From assembly GCF_030052815.1 (NCBI RefSeq), contig NC_079496.1, positions 66,763,652 to 66,827,651 on the forward strand: a DNA stretch of 64,000 bases, given 5' to 3'. The stretch's first letter is position 1, and each line of letters starts with the position of its first letter. Positions 22,377 to 33,822 of the stretch are shown here, piece by piece. Under the pieces are notes generated by a model. It was not told the DNA's origin, ran no database searches, and was given only the letters and a program-made list of their open reading frames with translations. The position numbers were made by a program, and so were the translations under genes. Origin of the DNA: Hevea brasiliensis. Its lineage: Eukaryota; Streptophyta; Magnoliopsida; Malpighiales; Euphorbiaceae.

Positions 22377-22388
22377 GCTTTGATACCA
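22377..22388 (-). other. Primer binding site of element B, one mismatch
   Basis: In sense it reads TGGTATCAAAGC, seven bases inside the 5' LTR end. It differs by one G-to-A change from the initiator methionine tRNA complement seen in A and H. Confidence 0.85.
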
Positions 22389-22395
22389 CTAAACA

Positions 22396-25300
22396 TGTCA
22401 CACCCTACTCCTCGTAAGATGTAGCATGTTCCCATAGTACACCTAATGAATTACCGTACTTCAACAACCAGTAACCCATTAAATATACTACAAGGGATTT
22501 TAAAACAATTTTCGTTCATTTTAGAATTGGTGGGTAAAATTTTTTTTTTTTCAGATTTTAAGAACCTTTATTTAGAGTCCAAACATAAATCAAATTTTTG
22601 GATATTTAAAATCTCTACAATTTTTACAAAAATTTTGGCAGAGTGCCGTCTGTATTTTGAGAAAATAGTTCTTCAAAACCTGAAAATAGAAACACTCCCA
22701 ATATATTTTTCAATCAAAACTCCAATTGCAATCACCAAACTTCAAATCAACAGCAATAGCAACACTTCAATTCAAAATCAAAATTTCAAATCAAGAATTA
22801 ATGTCTCAAAACATTTCATAAATCATGCACATTTCATTTTAAATCATTAATTTATAATCATAAGTTAATTTACAGATGCAAAATCTCAAAAATAATATTA
22901 TTACAATTTTAACTATACAACTGCTCAAATTACAGAGATACATATGCATACTATCATATTTACATCAAACTAAACTACCAGGGTATCGACAAATACCCAT
23001 ACAAAAATTCTTCAATTGTGCTCTTCTCTAACTGTAGCAGCTCGCTCTACTGCTATGTCCTTTTCTCTATCTGCGATAACAAGTTAAAGCTATCGCTGAG
23101 TATATAAATACTCAGTGGTGCACAATAAAGCATAAAATGCATAATATAAAACATTTATGAACAAATCCTCATTCAAAAATCTCATAATTACATTTCATAA
23201 TTTTTTTTTCCTCAAATCACATTTATAACAAATCATAATTTTCAAAGCCTAATACAGCACAACTTGATCAAGCAATTTAATAAACATAGTGTTGCCAAAC
23301 AATAACACAACTTAGGCCATGACACAAAATTTCTGAACATGCCGTGTGTATATCACGACAAGACAAACACCCCCACTAATCAAAATCAATAAGGGAGGTA
23401 GCTAGCTAGCTAATGAATACTCATCCACACTCACCCCTCAGACTGGGAAGCCAGAGAGGGAGGAAACTGATCAAACATCATACTCACCCGACAAGTTGAG
23501 GAGGAACATATTAGTATTGCCATTGCCATGCCAAGTGTGAATTAAAAACAATTTAAATCAAGTTGTTCAAATATTTTATACAATTCACAAATCATATTTC
23601 ATTATAATATTTTCATTTACAAAGTAGGCAACACACTATTTTTCAAATAAGATTTTCAAAGCCATAACTAAATTCAAAACCATATTGTTCAAATATTTCA
23701 TACAAATCAATAATTAATTTTTTTTTTCAAACTTCCATTGTAGAATAGGCAACACAACATTCTCGAAATTCATAAAGAACAAACACGTTCACAATGTCTA
23801 ACAAATCAATTTCCATTATGAAAATTATAATTTAAAATTTTTGTGCACAAACCTGGAGTTAATTGCCTCTAGGCCTTCCGGGTCTTTTTCAACTGAAACA
23901 CAAAATTTATAGTGCTTCAGTATCTTATTTCACAGTAAATCTAATAATTAATTCATAAATATTTAATTCTAGCCCAAATATGCTTAAACTAACATTCTTG
24001 AAAATTTTCATTTTGGAGTTACTATTCATGGTACTATTCAAGTCAATTTGTTGACTTTTTAAGGCTTAATAGGTATGAAAACTTCAACTTCACCCACATA
24101 CCACATTTTGGTCACTAAATTTATTGGTTTTGGTCATTTTCTCAAATTCTAAGTCTTTTAGGCAAATTTGCAATTTTTCAGTTTTTGTGTTCTAAGTTGC
24201 ACTATTCCATTGGTCACTTTACTGTTAGAATTTGGAAAAACTTCCTTCATAGAAAATGTTTCCTATTGTCTTAAGTTTATTCTCCTTTTTGAATCACTCC
24301 AATTGGAGTATTGTAGCTCAAGTTATAGCCATTTGAACCATGGCTGCCGGATTGGACTCAACCCAGTTTTCTTGGTAAATTTTGGTTCTGGTAGTTTTAG
24401 GTTACCAACTTTGGGTGGCCAAATGACTTAGTTAATGGCATAATTTGGGTTTATGTTCTTCATGAAAGTTTTAGGAGTATGTCTAAACTGTCCACTGGTA
24501 AAATTTCAGGTCATTTTGACCTGCCTTGCTCAAGTTGTGGCTAAATGAACAAATACTGTTCATTTAGTCAGTTTGTACAGGGACAGATTGAGATTTTCCA
24601 TGTTTGGTCAATTTATTCATTAGGTTTTGGTCACTTTTTTGGCATGGTTTCTAAATGAAAATTGTGTCATTTAGTGTCTATTTTCATTCCCAATCGGTCT
24701 CATACCAATTGGACTTGTAAAATTTCATTTTTGGTCCTTCAAAGTTGACTTGGTCATGCTACCTGCAGCAAGACCACATTGAATCCGAATTTGGTTTCAA
24801 CTCTAACCATTCCAACACACTTCATTTGGTCACCATTGACCATTTCTCACTTCAAATTAGGTCCAAGATATCATTTACAAGTTTCTCATATTTTTGTCTC
24901 TAAACCCTAATGTCTAAAACCCTAATTCACAAAATTGTTGCATTTAACCCATTCAATGCATTTAATCATAATTATTGAACACAATTAAGCTCACATACAC
25001 TTTCAAATCCACCAAATTCATGTATACATATATCAAAACCCTAGTTGACCAAAATTTCCTCTAGTCCTCGAACAATTGTTTTTTATTTGATTTTACACAA
25101 TTTCTCAGTCATTCAAGTTTACATACACTTTTAATTCAATCAAATTCATGCATTAACAGCCCCATATACATGCTGGCCGAAAATCAGTTTGATCCTCCAC
25201 ACATGTTTTTATTTCATTTCAAGTTTGTTTCTAAGTAACTCAAGCTACAAACACAACTACTAAATCTCAAACTTTCAAATTAAGGTGCTTACCTCAACTT

Positions 25301-26178
25301 TGATATTCAATCTTCAATTTTTCTCCTCTTTTCTTCTTTCTTTCTTGCTAAATTTCTTTATCAAGGGAAGGAAATAAGGTTTTATGGAGTGATTGGGGAA
25401 GAAATTAGGGTTTAATGGGGGATTTGAAATTAATGGAGTTGTGGTAATGGTGGTCTTAAGGGAGAGGGTGAGGAGGCACTAGGGAAGAAAAAGAAGACTT
25501 TTAGTTTCTTTTTTTTTTCTTTTTCTTTTCTTTATGTCTTTATCTTATGGAAGACCAAAAATCAATATAATTAAATTTATTAATTATAACATTTATGGCA
25601 TCATGCATGATGTCATGCATGATGTCATCTCCCTACATCTTTTTCATTTCTTTTTTCTATTTATTTTTCTATTAGTTCTTTAATTTAATTCTCGATTCTG
25701 AAATTTTATTTTCTCCGATTTTATTTGACAGTTGGGTCAGGAGTCAGCTCTCGGGGTTAATTGACCAAATTGCCCCTCGCCGGTTCAACCCGATTTGTAA
25801 ATAATTCAATATTTCTTTCGGCTCCCTGACCTAATTATTTGACTGGCTTCACAATTCTTTTTCGTGATTTTCTCTTTTCCACTGTGTTCGTAATGGTCCT
25901 AAGGACCACAGCGTCGCATTTTATGGTTCAAAATTTGAGTTTAAATCGACTTCGCAGTCATTCCCGAGAAGATCACCCATCGCTGTGACTCTCGGCTCGT
26001 TTAACTTCTTATATTCTGTTTTTCTTATTTATACTTAACTATTTGGCAATTACTAATTATTTGTGTTTATGGCTTATCTAATTATCTTAAGTATGGTTCT
26101 AATCCCCTTAATTGTCCGGACTGACTCCGATCACCGGAACAGTAAAATACACCAGGCTATGCAAATAGGGGTGTTACA
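22396..26178 (-). repeat. 5' LTR of element B (3783 bp)
   Basis: It is almost identical in layout to 15897-19685. It starts (plus strand) TGTCACACCCTACTCC and ends GGGGTGTTACA. The leader hairpin is at 25964-25995 and the TATA box at 26036-26043. The reading frames in it (for example 22446-22850 and 24168-24431) match no retroelement protein and are not shared with other families. Confidence 0.9.
25964..26043 (-). promoter_or_regulatory. TATA box and leader hairpin, B 5' LTR
   Basis: In sense, TATAAATA is followed by GTTAAACGAGCCGAGAGTCA and the loop AGCGATGG. The outer stem CCGAGA/TCTCGG is intact. This would be the promoter of B if it is active. Confidence 0.55.
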
Positions 26179-26950
26179 AGTAATTGCTATAAGTTTAGAG
26201 ATATCAGTACGACTTATCATCCTCAGACGGATAGACAGCCGAAGCAAGTAATTCAAGTAAATTCTGAAACTCATTGAGTTTCTGTAAACAATGAAACGAA
26301 ATGATAATAATAACTTGTAAAATGTAATAAGCCCTCGAGAATATACTGAGAACTTGTGTCATTGAATCCGAAGGGAGATGGAACAGATACCTCCCACTAA
26401 CAGAATTTGTATACAATAATAAGTGTCAAGCTAGCATACAAACGGCACCTTATGAAACACTGTAAGGGAAAAAGTGCAGAACACCAGTACGTTGAACTGA
26501 GTTGGGTAAAGTTATCTACACATTGATATAGAGTCTTATAATTATTTTGATATTTTTGTCAGAAAAGAATGATTTAGGTATTTGAAAATATATTTAGAAG
26601 TTGTAGTGCTATTCCTTCTGGAAGCAAGAATAGATAACTTCCATTGATGAAGTTTGTGTATAGTGATATTTATTAAATAAGCATGAAGATACCAAGGTAT
26701 AAGGTCTTGTATGAGATAAATGCAGAATACCTAAACAAAGGGTAATTTAATAGAGCTGGAATTGGTAAAAGTGACTGAAGGACCAGTAAGGATTCCTGTA
26801 TGAGAAATCACAGAACTAAAGAATAATAGACTTTCATGAGTAGAAATAATAAAGGCAAAAGAAAACAATGATAGGAAAGTGAATAGAATTATGAGATAAC
26901 AATAAGCTTAGTTGTTTAAATTCGATGAATTTCGAGGACGAAATTCCTTT
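26179..26950 (+). pseudogene. Element A integrase tail, with intron-like insert and internal duplication
   Basis: The frame resumes at the end of the integrase core: the stretch STTYHPQTD is readable at 26207-26233. A 75-bp GT-AG insert follows at 26257-26331. Then comes the LENILRTCVIE region and a degenerate YLPL-x-EFVYNN stretch (to about 26500). A second, more decayed copy of the same region lies at about 26590-26740 (LPLMKFVYS readable). Stops are frequent. The chromodomain is barely recognisable; the end FDEFRGRN lies just before the polypurine tract. All upstream pol is missing. Confidence 0.7.
26257..26331 (+). other. Intron-like GT-AG insertion in A integrase
   Basis: The insert starts GTAAATTCTG and ends TAATAAG, between codons for VIQ and the LEN stretch. 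It is clearly homologous to 1942-2015 (shared GAAATGATA and TAACA/TAACT blocks, similar length) and at the same codon boundary. Confidence 0.6.
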
Positions 26951-26965
26951 TTAGAGGGGAAGAGT
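26951..26965 (+). other. Polypurine tract of element A
   Basis: TTAGAGGGGAAGAGT lies immediately before the 3' LTR start TGTAACATCC. It matches D's tract in form. Confidence 0.85.
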
Positions 26966-27072
26966 TGTAACATCCTCATTTTCATAACCCATACGTCCTA
27001 CTGTTCCGACAGCTAATGTCTGCCCCAGAAAGTCGAAATGTCTAAAACTACACTGTAATGACAGTGAGGAAG

Positions 27073-27180
27073 TATAAAATAATGAAATATATGATAAGAA
27101 AAATTAAGAAAAAATAAAAGAGATAAAATGTGACTAAGTTAAACGAGCCGAACCCATAGCGATGGGTGACCGCACCAAGA
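27073..27180 (+). promoter_or_regulatory. TATA box and leader hairpin, A 3' LTR
   Basis: TATAAAAT lies at 27073-27080. Downstream, GTTAAACGAGCCGAACCC opens the conserved block. A perfect stem ACCCAT/ATGGGT around the loop AGCG is formed at 27152-27167. Confidence 0.5.
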
Positions 27181-28119
27181 AGTTACGGCGAGGACCGTTG
27201 ACTATCTCTGGACAATGAGGAACTCGGGAAAATATTTTTGAGACATAATTAAAGGTCTACTAAGGTGTAATTAACATTGAAAATATCAAAGAAAAATTAA
27301 TAAGTTAGTATAAATGAAAAATGAAATTTAAGAAATTGGCGGTACAATGAGTAAATCGGTGCTATCGAAAAAGTCCGAATTTAACCTGAAGAAGGGCATT
27401 TTGGTCAATTGACACCTAGAGTGGACTTTTGACCTAAATGTCCATGAAAAATAAGTAGTATTAAATTTTGAAAATCCCATGAAAAATAAAATTCTATGTA
27501 TAATGTAATTAAGAGAAATTATGGGATAAAATGTGGGATAATTAAAAGTTTAATTATAATAATAATTAAACTTAAGTTAGTGGACCTTAGTGGGGTATAT
27601 AAGGCCACATGAAGACAAGAGAATCAACCATTTCACTCATCTTCTTCTTCATTTCTTCTACTTGCCAAATTGAAATTTTCTCCCAAAACTCCCATGGCCG
27701 CCCCACATACAACACATCCAAGCTCTTCATCCTCTCCATGAAATCAAAGGCTTCCTTCATTAAACTTAGTCTATACATCATGGACAGTATATTGGAAGCA
27801 AAAAGAAAAGGATTTGATGAGGTTTTGGTCAAGCTAAAAAAAGGTTAGTGCTAATTTTCCTTACCTCACTTAATTAAACTTTATACTAAGGTTGAGATGA
27901 GTTGAGTTATTGAAAAATTAGAAGAATTGGATGAGTATTTAATGGTGATTGAATTTCGCAACCATGGAACCTAAAGAGGTTTGAATTATCTTTACGTGTT
28001 TTTAATGGGAAATGATATTGATTAAGGTAATTAGAGGTCCTAGAAAATTAACTTTATGTGTATGTTGAGATTGAGTAATTGAAATAGGAGTTTGAAAGAA
28101 TTGTTGAAGACCTTGGATA

Positions 28120-30244
28120 TGAAGGAAAGGAAGCGTGAAAAACACAAGTTTATACCATTGAATTCAAAAATTTTCACCTAGGGTCACATGCACCATGCAA
28201 GATTTATTTTTAACTATTTGATTTCAATGATAAACAACATATTAAAACTCTTTTAATATTTTTTTGGATCTGTATTTGCCATTTAAGATTTTAAAATTAA
28301 TCAGATTAATTTTAGAACCCTAGATTAAATCAAGAACGATTACACTAACCTCTTGATGCACTGCAGCGTGTCTACGCCTTTGAGATTCGTCTTCGTGACA
28401 CGGATGTTGTCCCTCTAGCTTGTCCACACCAAGAACACCTATGGCAGCCCTTGAACAGCTTCTAAAGCCTTTTCTATTAATTAGAAATTCAAGTTCTGCC
28501 TTTGAAGAGATTAGAGATGTAAACAGGACACTAGAAACAATTTCTAGTGTTCTTAATTCAAGAGATTGATGGCTAATCCCTTTGAATTGATAAGAGATGA
28601 AGAAGAAGAGATAAAAGCCCTCAAAGTGACGTGACAAAGGAGTGTGGCTGCTGGTTGTGTTTTATTTTCTCATAACAACACTTAAATAGCTAGGTTAACA
28701 CATTAAACCCTTGCCACATGTCACCCTTTGATTAGCTCTAGGTTTAAGTGACCCAATCACATTGTGCCAAGTGTCAAACCTATATTTAATCCTGATTTTA
28801 ATCATCTTACATGATTAAAAAAACATTTGGCAAGCTTATGTGTTATGCCATGTGTCACCATCTCATGGTGCCCCGTGTCACCATCTCATGGTGCCCCGTG
28901 TCACACTGTGAAATGACCAAAATGCCCCTGTGTCTTAATTTTGAGTTCTTAACCCAAAATAATTATTTTCTTCTTCTAATTAATTTATATCAAATATAAA
29001 TTAATTAATTAACCTCTATTAATTAATTTCTCATTAATTAAATTCATATTTAAACACTTTAAATATAAATTTAACTTATATTATACATCCAATAATCTAG
29101 ATTTGGTTTCAAGTCATGCTAGGGACTTTGCAATCTAATTGCAAACCAAACCTATTTAATTAATCGATTTAAACTCTTTAATTAATTAATTAAATCATGT
29201 TTAATTAGGTGATAACTTGTGTATGTGTGTGACTTACTAGGCTCATCACTAATTGGCAATGAGACATGATATCAACTCTTAATATCATCAGAACTCTTTC
29301 TTACCATAAATGATTTCTCTAAATCATTTTATGAACCTCATAGACCATGGTTAACACCTAGCATAGCATGCCATAGCCACCTAATTAGTAATAAGGTTTA
29401 CCTTAAATGAACCTATAATCATATGTTACCATGCACTAGAATCTCTCATTACAAAATCCCAACTCAAGCCGAGTCATGGTTTATGTCAAACTCCATTTGC
29501 TATAAATATTATGTTCTCTTTTAATTCCAGTTCTTGATTAAAAGATTTTCTCATCGAAACTCTTTTCTCGAATAAATCTATCTGTCTGGCCAGAACTTGA
29601 AACATCAAGAACAATTAAATGAACATAGGATTTTATCTCTATTTACTTAGAGGAACAGATTCCATCTTGATCAACACCTACCTCCATATATAACTAGTAG
29701 GAGCCAACACAGGCCCATATACCCATACACAGTACAAGTATGAAAGCAGTATCAAACTCAAACTACCTATATACAAGATAACTGTGCTATCTCAGGTCTA
29801 AAGATTATATGCCTCGATATGATTTATGACAAAACATTGACAAGAGTAAACTCCATGTGCTTGTCATAAGTGTCACTGGTTCGGCCTACTTATCATTTAT
29901 AAGTGCCTATCATGTTTGTCATATGGCATGAGACTCACCATTCCATCTTATTTATATCTCATATAAATAACTTGGGAACAAACATGAATACAATCTTTCT
30001 GGATAAGTCATGTCCTTATTATGAAGTATCCTCGATTGTGAACCTATTTATGATACTTTGTGCTAGAAATATTATCACTCATATTCTTAACAACTTAAGA
30101 ATAATATTTCTAACAAAATATCAATGGACATTTTCTATTACACATAAATATATTATGTAAACGGAAAAGTGGAAATGCCTTTTATTAATAAAAATATGTA
30201 CAAGATACATACTAAATGATATGCTCTAGGGCATACTACTAACA
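28120..30244 (-). repeat. 3' LTR of copia H (2125 bp)
   Basis: In sense it starts TGTTAGTAGTATGCCC and ends near CTTTCCTTCA. It pairs with 35609-37716. A duplicated unit (TCACCATCTCATGGTGCCCC) near 28855-28900 is single in the other LTR. The same family forms element F's LTRs. Confidence 0.92.
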
Positions 30245-30258
30245 ATCTCCCACTAGCA
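30245..30258 (-). other. Polypurine tract of copia H
   Basis: In sense GTGCTAGTGGGAGAT abuts the LTR start TGTTAG. It is the usual plus-strand primer position. Confidence 0.8.
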
Positions 30259-30864
30259 CTAGAGCCATTCATTACAATACCTTAGACCCATCTTCTCAAG
30301 ATGTCAGTCTAACTGAGCTTGTGACAAAGGCTTAGTGCATGGATCAGCTGAATTTTTTCAGCTGATGTTATTTTTCTGCATGGCTATATCGCCTTTGCCC
30401 AACTATATGTCTGATAATGTGGTAGTGCCTTTCTATGTGTTTGGATTTTGGGTGAGACCTTAGTTCCTTAGCTCAGTATGATCGCTCCATTGTTGTCACA
30501 GGTAGTGGGCTATTGACTCAATGGAAGGAACTCTGTAAGTTCATCACGAACTTCTTTATCCAAGCGACTTCCTTTGCAAAGATCTCGATGCAAAGAATAT
30601 ACTCGACCTCTGTAGTGGAATCTGTAGTCGTGCTCGCTTTGGAACTCTTCCAACCGATCGCACCTCCATTACAAATGAACACATATCCAGAGGTAGACTT
30701 TCTATCATCGATATCCGATTGGAAATCGAATCGTGATAACCATCCAATTGCAAGTCTCCACCTCCATAAATCAAGAATAAATCCTTAGTTCTTCTCAAGT
30801 ACTTAAGGATATTCTTGATACTATCGATGTTCCAAACTGGATTGGATTGATACCGCTAGTCAAA
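30259..30864 (-). pseudogene. Copia H RNase H domain, decayed
   Basis: The frame continues from RT (the RPDIAY motif) into RNase H. YLRRTKDLFLIYGGGDLQLDG is encoded near 30740-30800, and the SKHIERRYH-type and KPMSQTQ-type regions are recognisable by comparison with element F (55560-55972). Stops and frameshifts interrupt it several times, and part of the region between the catalytic stretches seems altered. RNase H removes the RNA strand during reverse transcription. Confidence 0.7.
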
Positions 30865-31902
30865 CTAACAAAGATATGCGATATCCGGCCTAGTACACAA
30901 CATTGCATACATTAAACTTCCAATAGCCGAAGCATATGGAATCCTGGCCATCTTATCTCTTTCTTCAAGTGTCTTTGGAGACATCTCTTTAGAAAGATGG
31001 ATACCATGTCTCACTGGTAACAATCCTCTCTTGGAATCAAGCATGTTAAACCTCTTTAATACCTTTTCCAAGTATAGACTTTGGGATAAACCAATTATTC
31101 TTTTCGCTTTATCTCTATAGATGCGAATCCCAAGAATATAGGTTGCCTCCCCTAAGTCTTTCATGGAGAATGTATTTGACAACCATACCTTTATAGTTGT
31201 CAACATACCTGTGTCATTACCCATCAACAGTATGTCATCCACATATAAGACAAGGAAAGTGATAGCACTGTCACTAACCTTCTTATATATACATGGCTCA
31301 TCCTCATTTTTGATAAAACCAAAGGATTTAATGGCTTCATCAAAACGGATGTTCCAACTCCTCGAAGCTTGTTTCAACCCATAAATGGATCGCTTTAGCT
31401 TGCATACCTTGGAACCATCTTGGGATTCAAATCCCTTAGGTTGTTCCATGAAAATGTTTTCTTCAATGTATCCATTGAGAAAAGTCGCTTTGACATCCAT
31501 CCGCCAAATCTCATAATCATAGTACGCAGCTATTGCTAATAAAATCCTAATTGATTTAAGCATGGCAACAAAGTAGAAAGTCTCCTCATAGTCGATTCCT
31601 TGCCTTTGGCGAAACCCTTTCGCTACTAGCCTTGCCTTATAGGTCTTTACCTTTCCATCAGAACCAATTTTCTTCTTGAAAACCCATTTGTTCCTTATAG
31701 GTACAATACCTTCCAGTGGGTCAACAAGATCCCAAACTTGATTCTTATACATGGAATCAATCTCGGATTTCATAGCATCAATCCATTTTGAAGAGTCTAT
31801 ATCTGATATAGCTTCTTCATAGGTAAGTGGATCATCTCCATGATCTACTTCTTCATGAGTAGACAACTCTTGTTCTTCTTCATGAAGAAAACCATATCTC
31901 AA
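30865..31902 (-). pseudogene. Copia H reverse transcriptase
   Basis: An open stretch of 345 codons covers the copia RT (RVT_2 family). Visible motifs are NKWVFKKK, YKARLVAKGF, YEETF, MDVKATFLNG, KLKRSIYGLKQA and the catalytic box YVDDILLMGND, which is intact, with the pair of aspartates. ETFYFVAML replaces the usual SPV stretch. It ends at a stop after RPDIAYLC. The preceding integrase frame overlaps at 31899-31902 through a frameshift. On its own it lacks the upstream polyprotein and is very unlikely to be expressed. Confidence 0.9.
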
Positions 31903-32738
31903 CGGTGGGTGAGATACCTGGTTGTTCTACGAGGAATAGCTGTAGATGTTTCATCAACGGGTATTGGTTGACTAGATGGATCTATATCCATCTGATCTAT
32001 TGGTTGGTTAGAATTCTCCAATTCTAACTCTATTTGCCTTCCTTTGCCTCCTTCTTGAACAAACTGTTGTTCAAGAAATGTGGCATCTCTACTTATCACA
32101 ACCTTTTGTGAAGTAGGCAAATAAAAATAATATCCAAAACTATCTTTTGGATATCCAACAAATTGACCTTTTTCTGATATGGTCTCCAATTTATCAGTGT
32201 TCAGCTTTTTGATATAAGCTGGACAACCCCAAATCTTAACATGCTTAAGACTTGGTTTTCTTCCATGCCATATCTCATAAGGTGTGGAAGAAACTGATTT
32301 TGATGGAATCCTATTCAGAATATACAAAGCTGATTCTAATGCAAATCCCCAAAAGGAGATTGGCATATCAGTATAGCTCATCATACTACGTACCATATCC
32401 AATAGGGTACGATTTCTCCTTTCAGATACACCATTCAGCTATGGCGTTCCTGGAGGAGTCAGCTGAGAAACAATGCCATGCTCTCTCAAGTATTCATCAA
32501 ATTCAGTACTCAAATATTCACCTCCACGATCTGATCGAAGAGCTTTAATACTCTTTCTTGTTTGATTTTCTACTTTAGATTTAAATTCTTTGAACTTTTC
32601 AAAAGATTCATGTTTGTATTTCATCAAATACAAATACCCAAACCTTGATTTATCATCAGTAAAGGTAATAAAATAATGAAAGCCCCCTCTAGCCATTTCT
32701 TCAAATGGACCACATACATCACTATGTATTAGCTCCAA
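31899..32738 (-). pseudogene. Copia H integrase core and C-terminus
   Basis: The core runs 32738-32439, with the first catalytic Asp in IHSDVCGP and the second in LRSDRGGEY. A TAG at 32439-32441 replaces a Gln codon just before the LNGVSERRNR motif that holds the last catalytic Glu. The C-terminal part (32402-31899) has WGFALESALYILNR and GCPAY. A frameshift separates it from RT. Integrase would insert the DNA copy; the single stop plus the shift inactivate it. Confidence 0.88.
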
Positions 32739-32774
32739 AATATTTTCAGCTCTTAGCTCCTGTCCAACAAAGGG

Positions 32775-33242
32775 TCATCTAGTCATTTTGCCCTGAAGGC
32801 AAGATTCACAAGTTGGAGTAGGCTCAGAGTCCAATAAGGATAGAATCCCCATTTTCTCCAATTTTGTAATCCTATCTTCTGCAACATGACATAACCTTAA
32901 GTGCCAAATATATTTTGAACTTGAGTTGGTTTTCACCATGGCATTGTATTCATTTAGATTGCTATACTCTGGCCAGTGGAAACACTTTCTTACTGGGAAT
33001 GGAAACAATTTCCTGTTGGCAATGGAAACACTTTCCTGTTGGCAGTGGAAACACTTTCCTTTGCCTTTGTCAGCTTTGGTCTTCCCTTTTTGTTTAGCTA
33101 TTTTCTTGGAAGGACCAGGAATCTGTGGTTTCTTTTTCTTATTGTCCTTCTTCTTGTTGGACTTTCCAGTAGAAGAAGATGCAACCAAAGCTACCTCTTT
33201 TCCTTTATTGCCTGGCATATTCTTTTGGGCAATAACCAGCAT
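32775..33242 (-). pseudogene. Copia H gag C-terminus fused to integrase zinc finger; protease deleted
   Basis: A lysine-rich stretch leads to a zinc knuckle start (GKCFHCQQ). This runs into a repeat-derived segment that repeats CFH, then directly into YIWHLRLCHVAEDRI and CESCLQGKM, the HHCC finger of integrase. The whole protease, including its catalytic D-S-G box, and the second half of the knuckle are missing. The fusion looks like a deletion at short repeats. Confidence 0.82.
32975..33062 (-). repeat. About 22-bp tandem repeats from a zinc-knuckle codon run
   Basis: Four imperfect copies of GGAAACACTTTCCTGTTGGC (plus strand) lie at the gag end. In sense the unit encodes the CFHC start of the CCHC knuckle. 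The array lies exactly where protease is missing. Confidence 0.8.
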
Positions 33243-33269
33243 GTTGAGTAAACCAGCTAAGGTGCATTC

Positions 33270-33822
33270 CTATTTAGTCATATGGAAATTTGTCACAAAA
33301 TTCCCAAAAGACTCAGGAAGGGACTGAAGGATCAAATCCGTCTGTAGTTGGAAATCCATGTTGAAGTCAAGATGTTCCAACTGCTCAATCAGTCGAATAA
33401 TCTTGTGGACATGATCCCCAACATTCTGTCCCTCAGACATCCTCATACGGAATAGCTGTCTAGATATCATACCTAGCATTCCTGCTGTGCTCACCATACA
33501 ACTCTTGTAGGTGAAGGAGGATCTCACTCGCACTCTGCATGTTCTCATGTTGCTTCTGTAACTCATTACTCATGGAAGAAAGCATGTAACACTTAGCTCT
33601 CATATCATGCTCCTTCCACTTGTCCAAAGTTTCATGTTCCTCTTGTGTGGCCTCTGGAGGTAAGGGACCAGGAACATTTGAATCTAGAACATATCCTATA
33701 TGTTCAAGGTTCAAGACAAATTTCAAATTTCTTAGCCAATCAGACAGATTAGGTCCTGTCAACCTATTGCGATCAAGTATGCTTGCAAGGATATTGGATG
33801 GTGGTGGTTGTTCTGTGCTCAT
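33270..33822 (-). pseudogene. Copia H gag
   Basis: Gag starts at the ATG near 33820-33822 (MSTEQPPPSN). It has the copia capsid-type (UBN2/Retrotran_gag) stretches LTGPNLSDWLRNLKFVL, WKEHDMRAKCYML and LQELYGEH. A frameshift near 33480 moves the reading to the frame with MSEGQNVGDHVHKII and LPESFGNFVTNF, which ends in a stop at 33270. Gag would form the particle. The lysine-rich C-terminus is described with the next segment. Confidence 0.85.

Larger units (their letters stand above)
15897..26178 (-). mobile_element. Element B: gag-only LTR element, non-autonomous
   Basis: The LTRs are 15897-19685 (3') and 22396-26178 (5'). By eye they differ at only about 5% of positions over their first 300 bp, so B is fairly young. 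The 2.7-kb internal region holds a primer site, a nearly intact gag and a long non-coding spacer, then a decayed chromodomain tail. It has no protease, RT, RNase H or integrase core. This plan resembles the TR-GAG elements described in plants. The flanks (AGTTT left, AGTAA right) are not a clean target duplication. It sits in element A between spacer and integrase tail. Confidence 0.85.

Noticed and set aside
22446..22850. 134-codon frame inside the B 5' LTR (a shorter relative at 15986-16177)
   Set aside because: It lies antisense to the element in the conserved LTR end, is AT-rich, is broken in the sister LTR and resembles no known protein.
15892..26183. AGTTT/AGTAA as target duplication of element B
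   Set aside because: Only three of five bases match. I could not show a clean duplication and do not claim one.
28320..28637. 105-codon frame at the end of the copia LTR (also 46833-47141 and 57529-57792 on the other strand)
   Set aside because: It lies at the R-U5 end of the LTR. The opposite-strand frames in F show that openness here is due to composition, and the frames differ between copies.
29903..30160. About 85-codon frames in copia LTRs (also 37384-37632, 45403-45651, 56132-56326)
   Set aside because: They recur because the LTR recurs. They start and stop differently in each copy and encode no recognisable domain.
32926..33327. Plus-strand frames over the copia gag region (32915-33097, 32926-33327, 32976-33251)
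   Set aside because: They are antisense shadows of the gag and zinc-knuckle repeat.
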